This document shows, in pieces, positions 19,591 to 30,047 of a stretch of DNA of 64,000 nucleotides (the stretch's first letter is position 1; each line of letters begins with the position of its first letter). Both the position numbers and the translations under genes were made by a program. Location: assembly GCF_900055185.1 (NCBI RefSeq), contig NZ_FIZX01000003.1, positions 62,001 to 126,000 on the forward strand, read 5' to 3'. The DNA comes from Grimontia celer. GTDB lineage: Bacteria > Pseudomonadota > Gammaproteobacteria > Enterobacterales > Vibrionaceae. The notes beneath the pieces were generated by a model. The model did not search any database, was not told the origin of the DNA, and saw only the letters and a list, made by a program, of their open reading frames with translations.

Positions 19591-20388
19591 ATGAGTACTA
19601 CGAATCTGGTTGAAGTGAACAACCTGACTTTCTCGCGTGGCGAGAGGGTGATTTTTGACAATGTCAGCCTCACTGTTCCTGTCGGTAAAGTCACGGCAAT
19701 CATGGGGCCTTCAGGTATTGGTAAGACGACTCTGCTGAGATTGATAGGCGGACAACTCCAGCCAGAAAATGGCACTATCGAATTCGCAGGTCAAAACATT
19801 CCTACACTGTCGAGAAGCAAGCTCTATGACGTGCGAAAGCGCATGAGTATGCTGTTTCAGTCTGGCGCATTGTTCACGGACATGACGGTTTTCGATAATG
19901 TCGCTTTTCCCCTGCGCGAACACACAGAACTTTCTGAATCTCTGATTAAAACCATAGTGCTGCTTAAGCTCGAAGCGGTTGGCTTGCGAGGAGCTGCCGA
20001 TTTGATGCCAAGCAGCCTTTCCGGTGGTATGGCAAGACGTGCAGCACTGGCCCGTGCAATTGCGCTCGATCCTGAATTGATTATGTTCGACGAGCCTTTT
20101 GTTGGTCAGGACCCTATCACTATGGGTGTTTTAGTTTCCCTTATCCGCAACCTCAATCAAGCATTGGGCCTGACCTCTATTGTGGTTTCCCACGATGTGC
20201 CGGAAGTCATGAGTATCGCCGACCATGTATATCTGTTGGCAGATGGCAAGATCATCGCATCAGGCTCTCCGCAGTCTTTGCGTGACAACCCTGATCCGCG
20301 TGTCAGTCAGTTCCTTCAGGGTGATGCCGATGGTCCGGTACCTTTCCGCTATCCGGCAAAGGACATTAAACAGGAGCTTTTCTCGTGA
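19591..20388 (+). CDS. mlaF: Phospholipid ABC transporter ATPase MlaF
   Basis: A 265-residue ABC ATPase with Walker A GPSGIGKT (39-46), signature [16 protein letters not shown] and Walker [14 protein letters not shown]. The signature GGMARR, rather than GGQ/GGE, is typical of MlaF. With MlaE, MlaD and MlaB it forms the inner-membrane complex that moves phospholipids to or from the periplasmic carrier MlaC, keeping the outer leaflet free of phospholipid. ATG 19591 (MSTTNLVEV) was chosen over the upstream open frame by homology. Confidence 0.95.
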   Translation: MSTTNLVEVNNLTFSRGERVIFDNVSLTVPVGKVTAIMGPSGIGKTTLLRLIGGQLQPENGTIEFAGQNIPTLSRSKLYDVRKRMSMLFQSGALFTDMTVFDNVAFPLREHTELSESLIKTIVLLKLEAVGLRGAADLMPSSLSGGMARRAALARAIALDPELIMFDEPFVGQDPITMGVLVSLIRNLNQALGLTSIVVSHDVPEVMSIADHVYLLADGKIIASGSPQSLRDNPDPRVSQFLQGDADGPVPFRYPAKDIKQELFS

Positions 20389-21167
20389 TTGTAAGCATGG
20401 TGCAGGCAATCGGCGCTCGTGCAATGGCAGTATCCCAAACCATGGGGCGTGCGACCTTTGTGCTGCTTGGTGCGTTGATCGGCAAACCTCAGCCAAGAAA
20501 AATGTTCCCGTTGTTGCTGACCCAGATTTACTCCGTGGGTGTGCGCTCACTGGCGATCATCATGGTGTCTGGCCTTTTTATCGGCATGGTATTGAGCCTT
20601 CAGGGCTATCTGGTACTGGCGGACTTTGGCGCGGAAAGCTCTCTCGGGCAAATGGTGGCATTGTCACTGTTACGTGAACTTGGCCCGGTCGTGACGGCAC
20701 TCTTATTCGCCGGCCGTGCGGGCTCAGCATTGACGGCAGAAATCGGTTTGATGAAAGCGACAGAACAGCTTTCAAGTCTCGAGATGATGGCGGTTGATCC
20801 GCTGCGCCGTGTGGTTGCACCACGCTTTTGGGCGGGTGTCATCTCCATGCCGCTTTTGGCAATGATTTTTATGATGGTAGGCATCTGGGGTGGACAGCTC
20901 GTGGGTGTCGACTGGAAAGGTATTGATTACGGTAGTTATTGGGCGGTGATGCAGTCCTCCGTTGAGCTGGGTTACGACATTGGACAGTCCTTTATTAAGA
21001 GTCTGGTGTTTGCCATTACGGTGACCTGGATAGCTTTGTTTAACGGCTATGATGCGATTCCAACGTCAGAAGGGATCAGCCGCGCCACTACACGTACCGT
21101 TGTGCATTCATCTTTGGCAGTGCTGGGATTGGACTTTGTCCTCACGGCACTGATGTTTGGGAGCTAA
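20385..21167 (+). CDS. mlaE: Phospholipid ABC transporter permease MlaE
   Basis: A 260-residue integral membrane protein of the MlaE permease family with about five to six helices. Conserved stretches include [33 protein letters not shown] and [18 protein letters not shown]. Its start overlaps the mlaF stop by four bases (start codon GTG). It forms the transmembrane dimer of the MlaFEDB complex. Confidence 0.95.
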   Translation: MIVSMVQAIGARAMAVSQTMGRATFVLLGALIGKPQPRKMFPLLLTQIYSVGVRSLAIIMVSGLFIGMVLSLQGYLVLADFGAESSLGQMVALSLLRELGPVVTALLFAGRAGSALTAEIGLMKATEQLSSLEMMAVDPLRRVVAPRFWAGVISMPLLAMIFMMVGIWGGQLVGVDWKGIDYGSYWAVMQSSVELGYDIGQSFIKSLVFAITVTWIALFNGYDAIPTSEGISRATTRTVVHSSLAVLGLDFVLTALMFGS

Positions 21168-21171
21168 TTAA

Positions 21172-21648
21172 ATGCAACAAAACCGAAAAACAGAATTTTG
21201 GGTAGGCACTTTTGTCATCGCAGGTATTGCTGCAGTGCTACTGCTCATTTTTCAGGTCGCTGATGTGAAGAGCTTTTCGCGCTCTGAGCATTACTCGCTT
21301 GAAGCGCATTTCGATAACATTGGTGGTTTGAAAGTTCGCTCTCCGGTGAAAGTAGGCGGCGTTGTTGTGGGTCGTGTTAGTAACATCGCTTTGACGGCAC
21401 CGGACTACGTCCCAACCGTGACGATGGAAATCGAGCGTAAATACGGCTACTTCCCGGAAACCAGTTCGGCGGCGATTTTAACGTCAGGACTTCTGGGTGA
21501 ACAATATATTGGCATTCGCCCAGGGTTTCTGGATGAAGACATAGATGTCCTACAGGATGGCGATTTGCTGGAAGATACACGCTCAGCGATGGTGTTAGAG
21601 GACCTGATTGGTCAGTTCCTTTACAGCGTCGGTGGGTCTGAGGAGTAA
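21172..21648 (+). CDS. mlaD: Phospholipid-binding MCE protein MlaD
   Basis: A 158-residue protein with one N-terminal transmembrane helix (about residues 9-27) and a single MCE domain (SLEAHFDNIGGLKVRSPVKVGGVVVGRV). MlaD hexamers form the periplasmic ring through which lipids pass between MlaE and MlaC. It starts 4 bases after mlaE. Confidence 0.95.
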   Translation: MQQNRKTEFWVGTFVIAGIAAVLLLIFQVADVKSFSRSEHYSLEAHFDNIGGLKVRSPVKVGGVVVGRVSNIALTAPDYVPTVTMEIERKYGYFPETSSAAILTSGLLGEQYIGIRPGFLDEDIDVLQDGDLLEDTRSAMVLEDLIGQFLYSVGGSEE

Positions 21649-21652
21649 AGTA

Positions 21653-22300
21653 ATGAAAAAGTGGTTTGTTACTCTATTTGCTGCGCTGACAGTGGCATTC
21701 TCATCAATTTCTTTTGCGGCAGAGATTGACGCGAAAGACCCATACTTTTTGATTAATGGCGTAGCTGAAAATGCATTTAGCCGCTTGAAGGCTGATAAAG
21801 ATCAGTACATTCAAAACCCAGAGCTTTTGCGCGTTGTCGTTAAAGAAGAATTGATGCCCTACATCAATGTCCGCTACGCGGCGATGAAAGTCCTCGGTCC
21901 TCAGGCACGCAAAGCCAGCAAAGAAGAGCGTGACTTGTTCACCGAAGCGTTTTACGACTACCTGGTTGCTTCCTACGCCCAAATCCTGACCCAATATACG
22001 GATCAGGAAATCAACGTGGAACCGGCAAAGAAAATTGATGCCAAACGTAAGGTGGTGTCTGTTCGCGTTGATATTTTGGATAGAGCGCGACCGCCAATTC
22101 GTCTGGATTTCGCTTTGCGTAAAAACCGCAAAACGGAAGAATGGCAGGGCTTTGATGTACAGGTTGAAGGTGTAAGTATGCTGGACACCAAAACCAGTGA
22201 ATGGAGTGCAGAACTTCGTCGTAATGGTATCGAAGACGTTGCCAAGCAGTTGATTGAACGCTCGAAAGCGCCAATCACCCGCGATGAGGCAGCGTCGTGA
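21653..22300 (+). CDS. mlaC: Periplasmic phospholipid carrier MlaC
   Basis: A 215-residue protein with a cleavable signal peptide (MKKWFVTLFAALTVAFSSISFA) and an MlaC/Ttg2D lipid-binding domain. It shuttles phospholipid between the MlaA-porin complex and MlaFEDB. The ATG at 21653 has GAGGAG 8 bases upstream; the longer open frame into mlaD has no such signal. Confidence 0.95.
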   Translation: MKKWFVTLFAALTVAFSSISFAAEIDAKDPYFLINGVAENAFSRLKADKDQYIQNPELLRVVVKEELMPYINVRYAAMKVLGPQARKASKEERDLFTEAFYDYLVASYAQILTQYTDQEINVEPAKKIDAKRKVVSVRVDILDRARPPIRLDFALRKNRKTEEWQGFDVQVEGVSMLDTKTSEWSAELRRNGIEDVAKQLIERSKAPITRDEAAS

Positions 22301-22620
22301 GTGAAGCATTATCACTTCAGCGACTCACAAATGGTCATTACTGCTTGTCAGGAGAGCTTGATCGTGACACAGTTCCAGCATTTTGGAGCCGCCGCGCCAA
22401 TTGGCTACCGTCAGACAAGCAGGTTGTAGTCGACCTGTCTTCGTTAAAGCGTGTCGATTCGGCGGGTATGGCAATGTTGCTCCACTTGCAGCAAGAGCTC
22501 AATGACAGACAACAAACTCTGATGTTGAGCAACACTCCTTCGCAGCTTAGCGTCTTGCTGCAGCTGAGCAACGTGGAAAGTCTTTTTACTGATGAAAGTG
22601 CATCGGTTGACGGGGAATAG
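22297..22620 (+). CDS. mlaB: STAS-domain protein MlaB
   Basis: A 107-residue cytoplasmic STAS-domain protein. [20 protein letters not shown] carries the conserved serine/aspartate turn of anti-sigma-antagonist-like domains. It binds MlaF and is required for assembly and activity of the transporter. The start codon is GTG and overlaps the mlaC stop (GTGA). Confidence 0.92.
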   Translation: MSEALSLQRLTNGHYCLSGELDRDTVPAFWSRRANWLPSDKQVVVDLSSLKRVDSAGMAMLLHLQQELNDRQQTLMLSNTPSQLSVLLQLSNVESLFTDESASVDGE

Positions 22621-22622
22621 TT

Positions 22623-24153
<1,531 letters not shown>

Positions 24154-24171
24154 TCGCTGATCTGACAGAAT

Positions 24172-24204
24172 AAAAAAGGCCGCTTTTAGAAGTGGCCTTT
24201 TTTG
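24172..24204. terminator. Bidirectional terminator between murA and degS
   Basis: The hairpin AAAGGCCGCTTTTAGAAGTGGCCTTT is flanked by an A-run and a T-run, between convergent genes. Confidence 0.9.
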
Positions 24205-24232
24205 TGTCTGTAGAATTGTTGAGTAACAACGC

Positions 24233-25309
24233 TTACTGAAGTTTTTCTTCGCCAATCGTTACGATGACATCAATAGGCTGACCGCCGCGTATCACTTTGA
24301 ACGGTACTTTAGTGCCTGGGCGGGTATCAGCAACGATATCCAGAGCGTTGCGGAAGCTGCTTATTGGCTTGTCATTAATGGCAATGATGAGGTCATTGAC
24401 CTGCAAACCCGATGTTGCAGCAGGGCCACTCGGCTCCATGCTGGCAATTAGCACACCACGTAACTGTTCCGCATCAAGAAGCCTTGCCATTACAGGGTTG
24501 ACCTCACGTCCTTCCACGCCAATGTAGCCACGAATAACGCGCCCATCTGCGATCAGCTTCTGCATGACTCGCAAAGTGAGGGAGTAGGGGATCGCGAAAG
24601 AAATACCGTAGGTGTCTACATCAGTGGCTTGTTGGAATGACGCAGTATTGATACCTACCAGCTCACCACGGCTGTTGACAAGTGCACCGCCTGAGTTGCC
24701 TTTGTTGATTGCAGCATCGGTTTGCAAAAAATCTTGCTGGCGGTTGAAGCTCATCCCCGGACGGCCAGTCGCGGAAATAATACCAAAGGTGGTGGTTTGG
24801 CCAAGGTTGTAGGGGTTACCAATGGCAAGCACCACATCACCGACATTGGGTTCATAGCTGTCGTTGAAAGGAATGACTGGCAGGTTTTCCAGCTCAATTT
24901 TCAGCACGGCTAGATCAGTTCGCTGATCTTTACCTACCAGTTGCGCAGTACTGATACGTCCATCTTGCAATGCAACAATGATTTGGTCTGCGCGTGCGAC
25001 GACATGGTAGTTGGTGACGATGTAGCCTTTGTCGCTCATGATTACGCCAGAGCCAAGCCCTTCAGCGTTGAGCTGTAAGCGGTTCTCTGCACTGTAGCGG
25101 CGGGTGTAGATGTTTACAACGGCAGGTGAAGCTCGTCGTACTGCATAATTATAGGAAATGAGGCTGTTATTGGTTTCAAAAGTGGCGAGGGTAGCTTCGG
25201 GCAAAAGCTGGGCATTTCGCAATGAGGGAATAGCAATAAGCAGCACTGCAGCGACCAAGACGCCATAAACCACAGAACGTGCTAAAAAAGCCAGCATGCC
25301 ATTCCCCAT
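24233..25309 (-). CDS. degS: Site-1 protease DegS
   Basis: A 358-residue inner-membrane serine protease with one N-terminal anchor (about residues 5-28), a trypsin-like domain and one PDZ domain. The triad is visible as His in TNYHVVA, Asp in QRTDLAVLK and Ser in NKGNSGGALVN. DegS senses misfolded outer-membrane proteins through its PDZ domain and cuts RseA, starting the cascade that frees sigma-E. It is downstream of the DegQ gene but separated by a terminator, so it needs its own promoter. Confidence 0.96.
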   Translation of the reverse strand: MGNGMLAFLARSVVYGVLVAAVLLIAIPSLRNAQLLPEATLATFETNNSLISYNYAVRRASPAVVNIYTRRYSAENRLQLNAEGLGSGVIMSDKGYIVTNYHVVARADQIIVALQDGRISTAQLVGKDQRTDLAVLKIELENLPVIPFNDSYEPNVGDVVLAIGNPYNLGQTTTFGIISATGRPGMSFNRQQDFLQTDAAINKGNSGGALVNSRGELVGINTASFQQATDVDTYGISFAIPYSLTLRVMQKLIADGRVIRGYIGVEGREVNPVMARLLDAEQLRGVLIASMEPSGPAATSGLQVNDLIIAINDKPISSFRNALDIVADTRPGTKVPFKVIRGGQPIDVIVTIGEEKLQ

Positions 25310-25372
25310 AAAACCGTTAAATACGAAGCAATGAGAATACCATTGAATCCCTGATATGAGTAGTTGGTGAAG

Positions 25373-25405
25373 GTGAATAAAGAAGAGCCTGACACTGTCA
25401 GGCTC
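25373..25405 (-). terminator. Terminator of the degQ-type gene
   Basis: A near-perfect palindrome, GAGCCTGACA-C-TGTCAGGCTC, at 25385-25405 is followed on the minus strand by TTCTTTATT. It lies 33 bases after the stop of the DegQ-type gene. Confidence 0.8.
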
Positions 25406-25437
25406 CTGATTTGAAACACTTTGCGTAAAGCGTTGAG

Positions 25438-26805
25438 TTAGCGGATCACTAGGTACATGGTGGAATCTCCGCGCAGGATATTCAGAGCTAATACCGATGG
25501 TTTGCTTTCTAGTTGTTTGCGCAGGTCACCAAGGTTTTTAACTTTGTTGCGGTTCAAGCCAACAATCACATCGTCTTGCTTCAAACCATAACGTGCGGCG
25601 ATGGAGTCTTTTTCGACACTTGAAACACGGACACCTGACACTTTGCCTTCTTTATAATTTTCCAGCTCTGCGCCTTTTAGTGCTTCATGTAGCGTCTCTG
25701 CATTGGCCTTGGCAAGGCTAGCTTCCTTAAGCTTGGCGGTAACGGTCTTTTCTTTGCCGTCGCGAATGATGCCAAGTTTTACTTCTTTACCTGCCCCTAG
25801 CGTGGCAATTTTCGCGCGAAGTTCGCCAAAGCTGCGAATTTCCTTGCCGTTTACAGAAACGATAATGTCACCGGCTTCAATACCCGCGTTTTCAGCTGCA
25901 GAGTCAGGTACTATCTGACTGACAAAGGCACCATGGTTAGTTTCATAACCAAACGCTTCCGCGAGTTCTGATGTTAGCTCGCCACCTTGAACTCCTAACA
26001 CCCCTCGCTTCACTTCACCAAACTCCAGGATTTGGTCGACGAGGTTTTTCGCCATGTTCACGGGAATCGCAAAGCCAATGCCGACATTACCGCCGTTTGG
26101 CCCCAAGATAGCGGTGTTGATACCAACCAATTCACCGTTTAAGTTCACCAGCGCACCGCCAGAGTTACCGCTGTTAATGGCTGCATCGGTTTGAATGAAG
26201 TTTTCAAAGTTCTCCACATTCAGGCCGCTTCGACCCAGCGCTGAAATGATGCCTGAAGTGACGGTTTGGCCTAGGCCAAATGGGTTACCAATGGCAATGG
26301 CAAAGTCGCCAACGCGCAGAGCATCAGAGTCAGCAAGCTTGATTTCGGTAAGATCTTCCGACTCCTCCAGCTTCAGTAGGGCGACGTCAGACATACCATC
26401 GCTGCCAATAAGCTCTGCGTCGTATTCACGACCATCGTGTAGCTGCACACGGATTTTGTTTGCACCATCAATGACGTGATGGTTAGTGATCACATACCCT
26501 TTGTCTGCGTCAATAATGACGCCTGACCCCAGACCTCTAAATGGACGTTCTCTAACTTGTTCAGATGGAAAATCCGGGCCGAAGAAGAAACGGAAAGACT
26601 CAGGAATGCGTTGTTTTGATGTGTGACTGCCTTCCACAGCAATGCTGACAACTGCCGGGCTGACGGCTTCCAGCATGGGTGCAAGGCTTGGTAGGCTCTC
26701 ACCAGCAACCGCAGCGGGTAGTGCTGCAGTTGTCGGCAAGGCTGTCATGGTTGTACTAACGGCGAGTGCAATCGCACTCAAAGTAAGCAAAGACTTCTTT
26801 TTCAT
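25438..26805 (-). CDS. degQ: Periplasmic serine protease/chaperone, DegQ/DegP family
   Basis: A 455-residue HtrA protease with a signal peptide (MKKKSLLTLSAIALAV... ending near TTAA), a trypsin-like domain and two PDZ domains. The triad is His in TNHHVID, Asp in GMSDVALLK and Ser in NSGNSGGALVN. It degrades or refolds damaged envelope proteins. The length of the LA loop and position next to degS suit DegQ; in vibrios this single gene often serves as DegP, so the symbol is not certain. ATG 26805 was preferred over the GTG two codons earlier because GGGGAG is 7 bases away. Confidence 0.92.
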   Translation of the reverse strand: MKKKSLLTLSAIALAVSTTMTALPTTAALPAAVAGESLPSLAPMLEAVSPAVVSIAVEGSHTSKQRIPESFRFFFGPDFPSEQVRERPFRGLGSGVIIDADKGYVITNHHVIDGANKIRVQLHDGREYDAELIGSDGMSDVALLKLEESEDLTEIKLADSDALRVGDFAIAIGNPFGLGQTVTSGIISALGRSGLNVENFENFIQTDAAINSGNSGGALVNLNGELVGINTAILGPNGGNVGIGFAIPVNMAKNLVDQILEFGEVKRGVLGVQGGELTSELAEAFGYETNHGAFVSQIVPDSAAENAGIEAGDIIVSVNGKEIRSFGELRAKIATLGAGKEVKLGIIRDGKEKTVTAKLKEASLAKANAETLHEALKGAELENYKEGKVSGVRVSSVEKDSIAARYGLKQDDVIVGLNRNKVKNLGDLRKQLESKPSVLALNILRGDSTMYLVIR

Positions 26806-26833
26806 AAACACACTCCCCTCTATAGGTACGTTT

Positions 26834-26865
26834 TAAGAGTGGGGGTGGGTCAAAAAAGTTCAATG
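26834..26865 (-). promoter_or_regulatory. Sigma-E-like promoter candidate for degQ
   Basis: On the minus strand TGAACTT is followed, 17 bases on, by TCTTAA. The sigma-E consensus is GGAACTT, 15-16 bases, then TCTRA, so the -35 is good and the spacing and -10 are off by one position each. HtrA genes are classic sigma-E targets. Confidence 0.4.
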
Positions 26866-26892
26866 CCCTATAACGTGATATTTGTGATCGAG

Positions 26893-27306
26893 TTAACTCG
26901 CTTTGCTGGTTTCTTTCTGATCTTTTAGTAAGCCTGATGCACCATCAGAGTAATCACGTGGTGGTTCCTGCGAAGGAGCTGGTTCCTCGGTCACTTCAGA
27001 AAGTTTGCTGATGCGTTTAGCGAATGGATTGTCTTGCTCTGGCAGGTTCGGCATTAGCTCTGCTGAAGTATTCGCCATGTGTTGATAGAGCTTGCTGTAA
27101 TCACGAGAAATATTATCGAGCAACTCTGCACTCTGAGCGAAGTGGTCGACTAACTCCTGACGGTACTGTTCAAGCTCGTAGCGCGACTTCTCAAGCTCTT
27201 TTTTCAAATCTTTCTGTTGCGAGTTATCACGCATTGTCAAACGGGCAATAATGAAGCCAATGACAATACCGATGACCACAAATACTAACGTGTTGATCCA
27301 AGCCAT
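26893..27306 (-). CDS. zapG: Z-ring associated protein ZapG (YhcB, DUF1043)
   Basis: A 137-residue protein with one N-terminal transmembrane helix (about residues 3-22), a coiled coil (about 28-75) and a low-complexity proline/glutamate-rich tail. This is the YhcB/DUF1043 layout. YhcB/ZapG links division, envelope synthesis and cell shape in enterobacteria and Vibrio. It is divergent from zapE. Confidence 0.92.
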   Translation of the reverse strand: MAWINTLVFVVIGIVIGFIIARLTMRDNSQQKDLKKELEKSRYELEQYRQELVDHFAQSAELLDNISRDYSKLYQHMANTSAELMPNLPEQDNPFAKRISKLSEVTEEPAPSQEPPRDYSDGASGLLKDQKETSKAS

Positions 27307-27487
27307 AAGTGCTCCTTAACTTATATCTAACGGTTTGGATGAATTGCAGTTTTTACCATTGAGACGGCAAAGAAAAAGTAAACTGCAATGCCCCTAATGC
27401 ATTATCTTCACTATACATGGCAAGCCAGACGCATGGTACTATTGATTTTGAGAACGCCACGGGTGCAAGTGAGAGCTAGGTTCAAGG

Positions 27488-28591
27488 ATGACACCACTAG
27501 AGCAATACCATAACGACTTACAAAGACCGGACTTTTTTGAAGATGCTTCCCAGCGCAATGCGGTAGAGAAACTTGAAGATCTTTATCACCGTTTGGTGGT
27601 GAGGGCGAATGCGCCAGTTGAGAAGCCGGGTTTTCTAGAGTCCCTCTTTAATAAAAAAACGTCCGTCAAAGCGCCGGAAAAAGGTCTCTACTTTTGGGGC
27701 GGCGTCGGCCGCGGAAAAACCTATCTTGTTGATACCTTCTTCGAAAGCCTGCCGTTTGATAAGAAACTGCGGATGCATTTTCACCGCTTTATGCACCGCG
27801 TTCATCATGAGCTGCAGCTTCTCGATGGCGAACAAGATCCTTTGCAAAAAATCGCTGATAAGCTCGCCGGTGAAGCCCATATTCTTTGCTTTGATGAGTT
27901 TTTCGTTTCTGATATTACGGATGCGATGATTTTAGGCACGCTAATGGAAGCTCTTTTCGAGCGTGGTATCTGTCTGGTTGCGACTTCTAACATTGTTCCG
28001 GATGAACTGTACCGAAATGGCTTGCAACGTGCTCGGTTCCTCCCTGCCATTGCTTTGATTAATCAGCACTGTGAGGTCGTCAATGTGGATGCAGGAACGG
28101 ACTACCGTCTTCGTACCCTGGAACAAGCAGAGATCTTTCATTTTCCTTTAGATGAAGCTGCAGGTGAGAACTTAAAAGAATATTTCTATAAACTCGCCAC
28201 TGAGCCTTGTCATGAATCACTGGAAATAGAAATTAACAACCGAAAGCTTATTGCGGAACGGGAAGCAGAGGGCGTGGTTCATTTTGAATTTGCCACGTTA
28301 TGCGACAGCCCACGTAGCCAATCGGACTATATCGAGATAGCGCGTCTCTATCACACGGTTTTACTGGCAAACGTACCGCAAATGGGGCTCTCGAAGGATG
28401 ATGCTGCGCGTCGATTTATCGCGATGGTCGATGAATTCTACGAAAGACACGTGAAACTTATCATTTCGGCTGAAGTTGCCTTGAATTCACTGTACACAGA
28501 CGGGCGCTTGTCATTCGAATTCAAACGCTGCATTTCGCGTTTGAAGGAGATGCAAAGCCATGATTACTTGGCTTTGGAGCATCTTCCATAA
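27488..28591 (+). CDS. zapE: Cell division ATPase ZapE (AFG1-like)
   Basis: A 367-residue AAA-type P-loop ATPase with Walker A GGVGRGKT at 71-78 and Walker B HILCFDEFFVSD. The C-terminal part (YTDGRLSFEFKRCISRLKEM) matches the AFG1/LACE1 family. ZapE binds FtsZ and affects Z-ring behaviour under stress and low oxygen. It is divergent from zapG with a 181-base gap and precedes rplM, the common order in gammaproteobacteria. Confidence 0.94.
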   Translation: MTPLEQYHNDLQRPDFFEDASQRNAVEKLEDLYHRLVVRANAPVEKPGFLESLFNKKTSVKAPEKGLYFWGGVGRGKTYLVDTFFESLPFDKKLRMHFHRFMHRVHHELQLLDGEQDPLQKIADKLAGEAHILCFDEFFVSDITDAMILGTLMEALFERGICLVATSNIVPDELYRNGLQRARFLPAIALINQHCEVVNVDAGTDYRLRTLEQAEIFHFPLDEAAGENLKEYFYKLATEPCHESLEIEINNRKLIAEREAEGVVHFEFATLCDSPRSQSDYIEIARLYHTVLLANVPQMGLSKDDAARRFIAMVDEFYERHVKLIISAEVALNSLYTDGRLSFEFKRCISRLKEMQSHDYLALEHLP

Positions 28592-28686
28592 CCAGCCTTG
28601 CGGTAATGACAGTATTGATAAAAATCTAATGGAGAAAAAGTCGGGACTTTTTTTGAAAAAAAGGTGATTTTTTCTCCACCCTTCCT

Positions 28687-28692
28687 TATAAT
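28687..28692 (+). promoter_or_regulatory. -10 element of the rplM-rpsI promoter
   Basis: A perfect TATAAT lies 133 bases before the rplM ATG. The -35 at normal spacing (GTGATT) is weak, so only the -10 is firmly seen. It would start the leader just before the structured region at 28709. Confidence 0.55.
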
Positions 28693-28708
28693 CCTGCGAC
28701 CCACCGTT

Positions 28709-28788
28709 ACTGTTGAAAGGCTTCGGCCGAGGGAACCACCACTCGAAGGGGTGCTGAATGGGCTCTTAACAGTGGGAGCGAGAGCTCC
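28709..28788 (+). promoter_or_regulatory. Structured rplM leader RNA (probable L13 autoregulatory element)
   Basis: The leader folds by eye into an outer stem ACTGTT (28709-28714) with AACAGT (28768-28773). It encloses a GGC-TTCG-GCC tetraloop hairpin (28719-28728) and a CACC/GGTG hairpin (28737-28753). The hairpin GGAGC-GAGA-GCTCC (28775-28788) follows directly. E. coli L13 represses its own operon through the mRNA leader; that this structure does the same is inference. Confidence 0.5.
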
Positions 28789-28824
28789 TTAAGTGAAATC
28801 TAAATTTATCGGGTAATTATTAGC

Positions 28825-29253
28825 ATGAAAACATTCGTTGCTAAACCAGAAACTGTAAAACGCGACTGGTACATTGTAGACGCAGAAGGTAAAACTCTGG
28901 GTCGTATCGCAACTGAAATCGCATCTCGTCTGCGTGGTAAGCACAAGCCGGAGTACACTCCGCACGTTGACACTGGTGACTACATCGTAGTTATCAACGC
29001 GGAAAAAGTTAAAGTAACTGGCGCGAAAACTACTGACAAGATGTACTACCACCACTCTGGTTTCATGGGTGGCATCAAGTCAATCAGCTTCGACAAACTG
29101 ATCGCTAAGAAACCAGAAATGGTTATCGAGCTTGCTGTTAAAGGTATGCTACCACGCGGTCCTCTAGGTCGTGCAATGTACCGTAAACTGAAAGTTTACG
29201 CGGGCGCTGAGCACAAGCACGCGGCACAACAACCGCAAGTACTGGACATCTAA
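28825..29253 (+). CDS. rplM: 50S ribosomal protein L13
   Basis: A 142-residue uL13 protein of standard length, including [21 protein letters not shown] and [21 protein letters not shown]. It is an early-assembly 50S protein. It is followed by rpsI after 12 bases, the universal pairing. Codon use is strongly biased, as for highly expressed genes. Confidence 0.98.
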   Translation: MKTFVAKPETVKRDWYIVDAEGKTLGRIATEIASRLRGKHKPEYTPHVDTGDYIVVINAEKVKVTGAKTTDKMYYHHSGFMGGIKSISFDKLIAKKPEMVIELAVKGMLPRGPLGRAMYRKLKVYAGAEHKHAAQQPQVLDI

Positions 29254-29265
29254 GGGGACTTCAAA

Positions 29266-29655
29266 ATGGCAGAACAATACTACGGCACAGGTCGTCGCAA
29301 AAGCTCCGCAGCTCGTGTATTCATCAAGCCGGGCAGCGGCAACATCGTAATCAACAAGCGTTCTCTGGAAACCTATTTCGGTCGTCCAACCGCTCGCATG
29401 GTTGTTATGCAACCTCTTGAGCTGGTAGAAATGACTGAGAAACTTGACCTGTACATCACCGTTGCTGGTGGTGGTATCTCTGGTCAAGCAGGTGCAATCC
29501 GCCACGGTATCACCCGTGCGCTGATGGAATACGATGAGACTCTGCGTCCTGCACTGCGCGCAGCTGGCTTCGTTACTCGTGACGCACGTCGCGTTGAACG
29601 TAAGAAAGTTGGTCTGCGTAAAGCACGTCGTCGTCCACAATTCTCTAAGCGTTAA
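29266..29655 (+). CDS. rpsI: 30S ribosomal protein S9
   Basis: A 129-residue uS9 protein ending in the basic tail [11 protein letters not shown], which reaches the P-site t[17 protein letters not shown] is the standard N-terminus. AGGGGA lies 7 bases before the ATG. It is the last gene of the rplM operon and is followed by a terminator. Confidence 0.98.
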   Translation: MAEQYYGTGRRKSSAARVFIKPGSGNIVINKRSLETYFGRPTARMVVMQPLELVEMTEKLDLYITVAGGGISGQAGAIRHGITRALMEYDETLRPALRAAGFVTRDARRVERKKVGLRKARRRPQFSKR

Positions 29656-29687
29656 TTCGCTTCCGGATTATCCGGGAATTCTGGTCC

Positions 29688-29716
29688 AAAAAGCCTGGCT
29701 TATGCCGGGCTTTTTA
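29688..29716 (+). terminator. Terminator of rplM-rpsI
   Basis: The hairpin AAGCCTGGC-TTAT-GCCGGGCTT is followed by TTTATT. A smaller hairpin, TTCCGGA-TTA-TCCGGGAA, lies just upstream at 29661-29678. Confidence 0.88.
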
Positions 29717-30047
29717 TTATCTTCATTCAGGCATTTACCCCTCCCGTCAACGCGTGAACTGTGCGCTTGTCCCCAATTTCCTTATTTTGATATTTCCGTA
29801 AATTTTTTCTTTTTTGGCAGTTAGTTAAAAAAACGGTGTATACCTCACATTTGTTACAAAAAGGTAGCTTTATCTTGTCAAAAAGTGGGGTTTTCCTTAT
29901 CATTTAGGCGACGTATTAATAGGTTTTTGTTGGACAAACCACCCGTTTCTACGCAATAAAAATACTTAATTTGAGTTAGCCGTACGCTCCAGGGACGCAT
30001 AAGGAAAGTTATAAGAATCCATGCGGGAGCACATGGGAGAATGTTGG
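29717..30047. other. Intergenic region upstream of petA
   Basis: About 330 bases with no supported gene. It is AT-rich and contains the petA promoter at 29875-29903; the predicted petA leader is about 135 bases. No other element was recognised. Confidence 0.6.
29875..29903 (+). promoter_or_regulatory. Sigma-70 promoter for petABC
   Basis: TTGTCA (29875-29880), a 17-base spacer and TATCAT (29898-29903). Confidence 0.65.

Noticed and set aside
21704-22315. 203-codon minus-strand ORF
   Set aside because: Antisense to mlaC, which has a signal peptide and clear family match. The antisense product has no recognisable features.
29164-29640. 158-codon minus-strand ORF
   Set aside because: Antisense to rplM/rpsI, whose strong codon bias commonly opens antisense frames.
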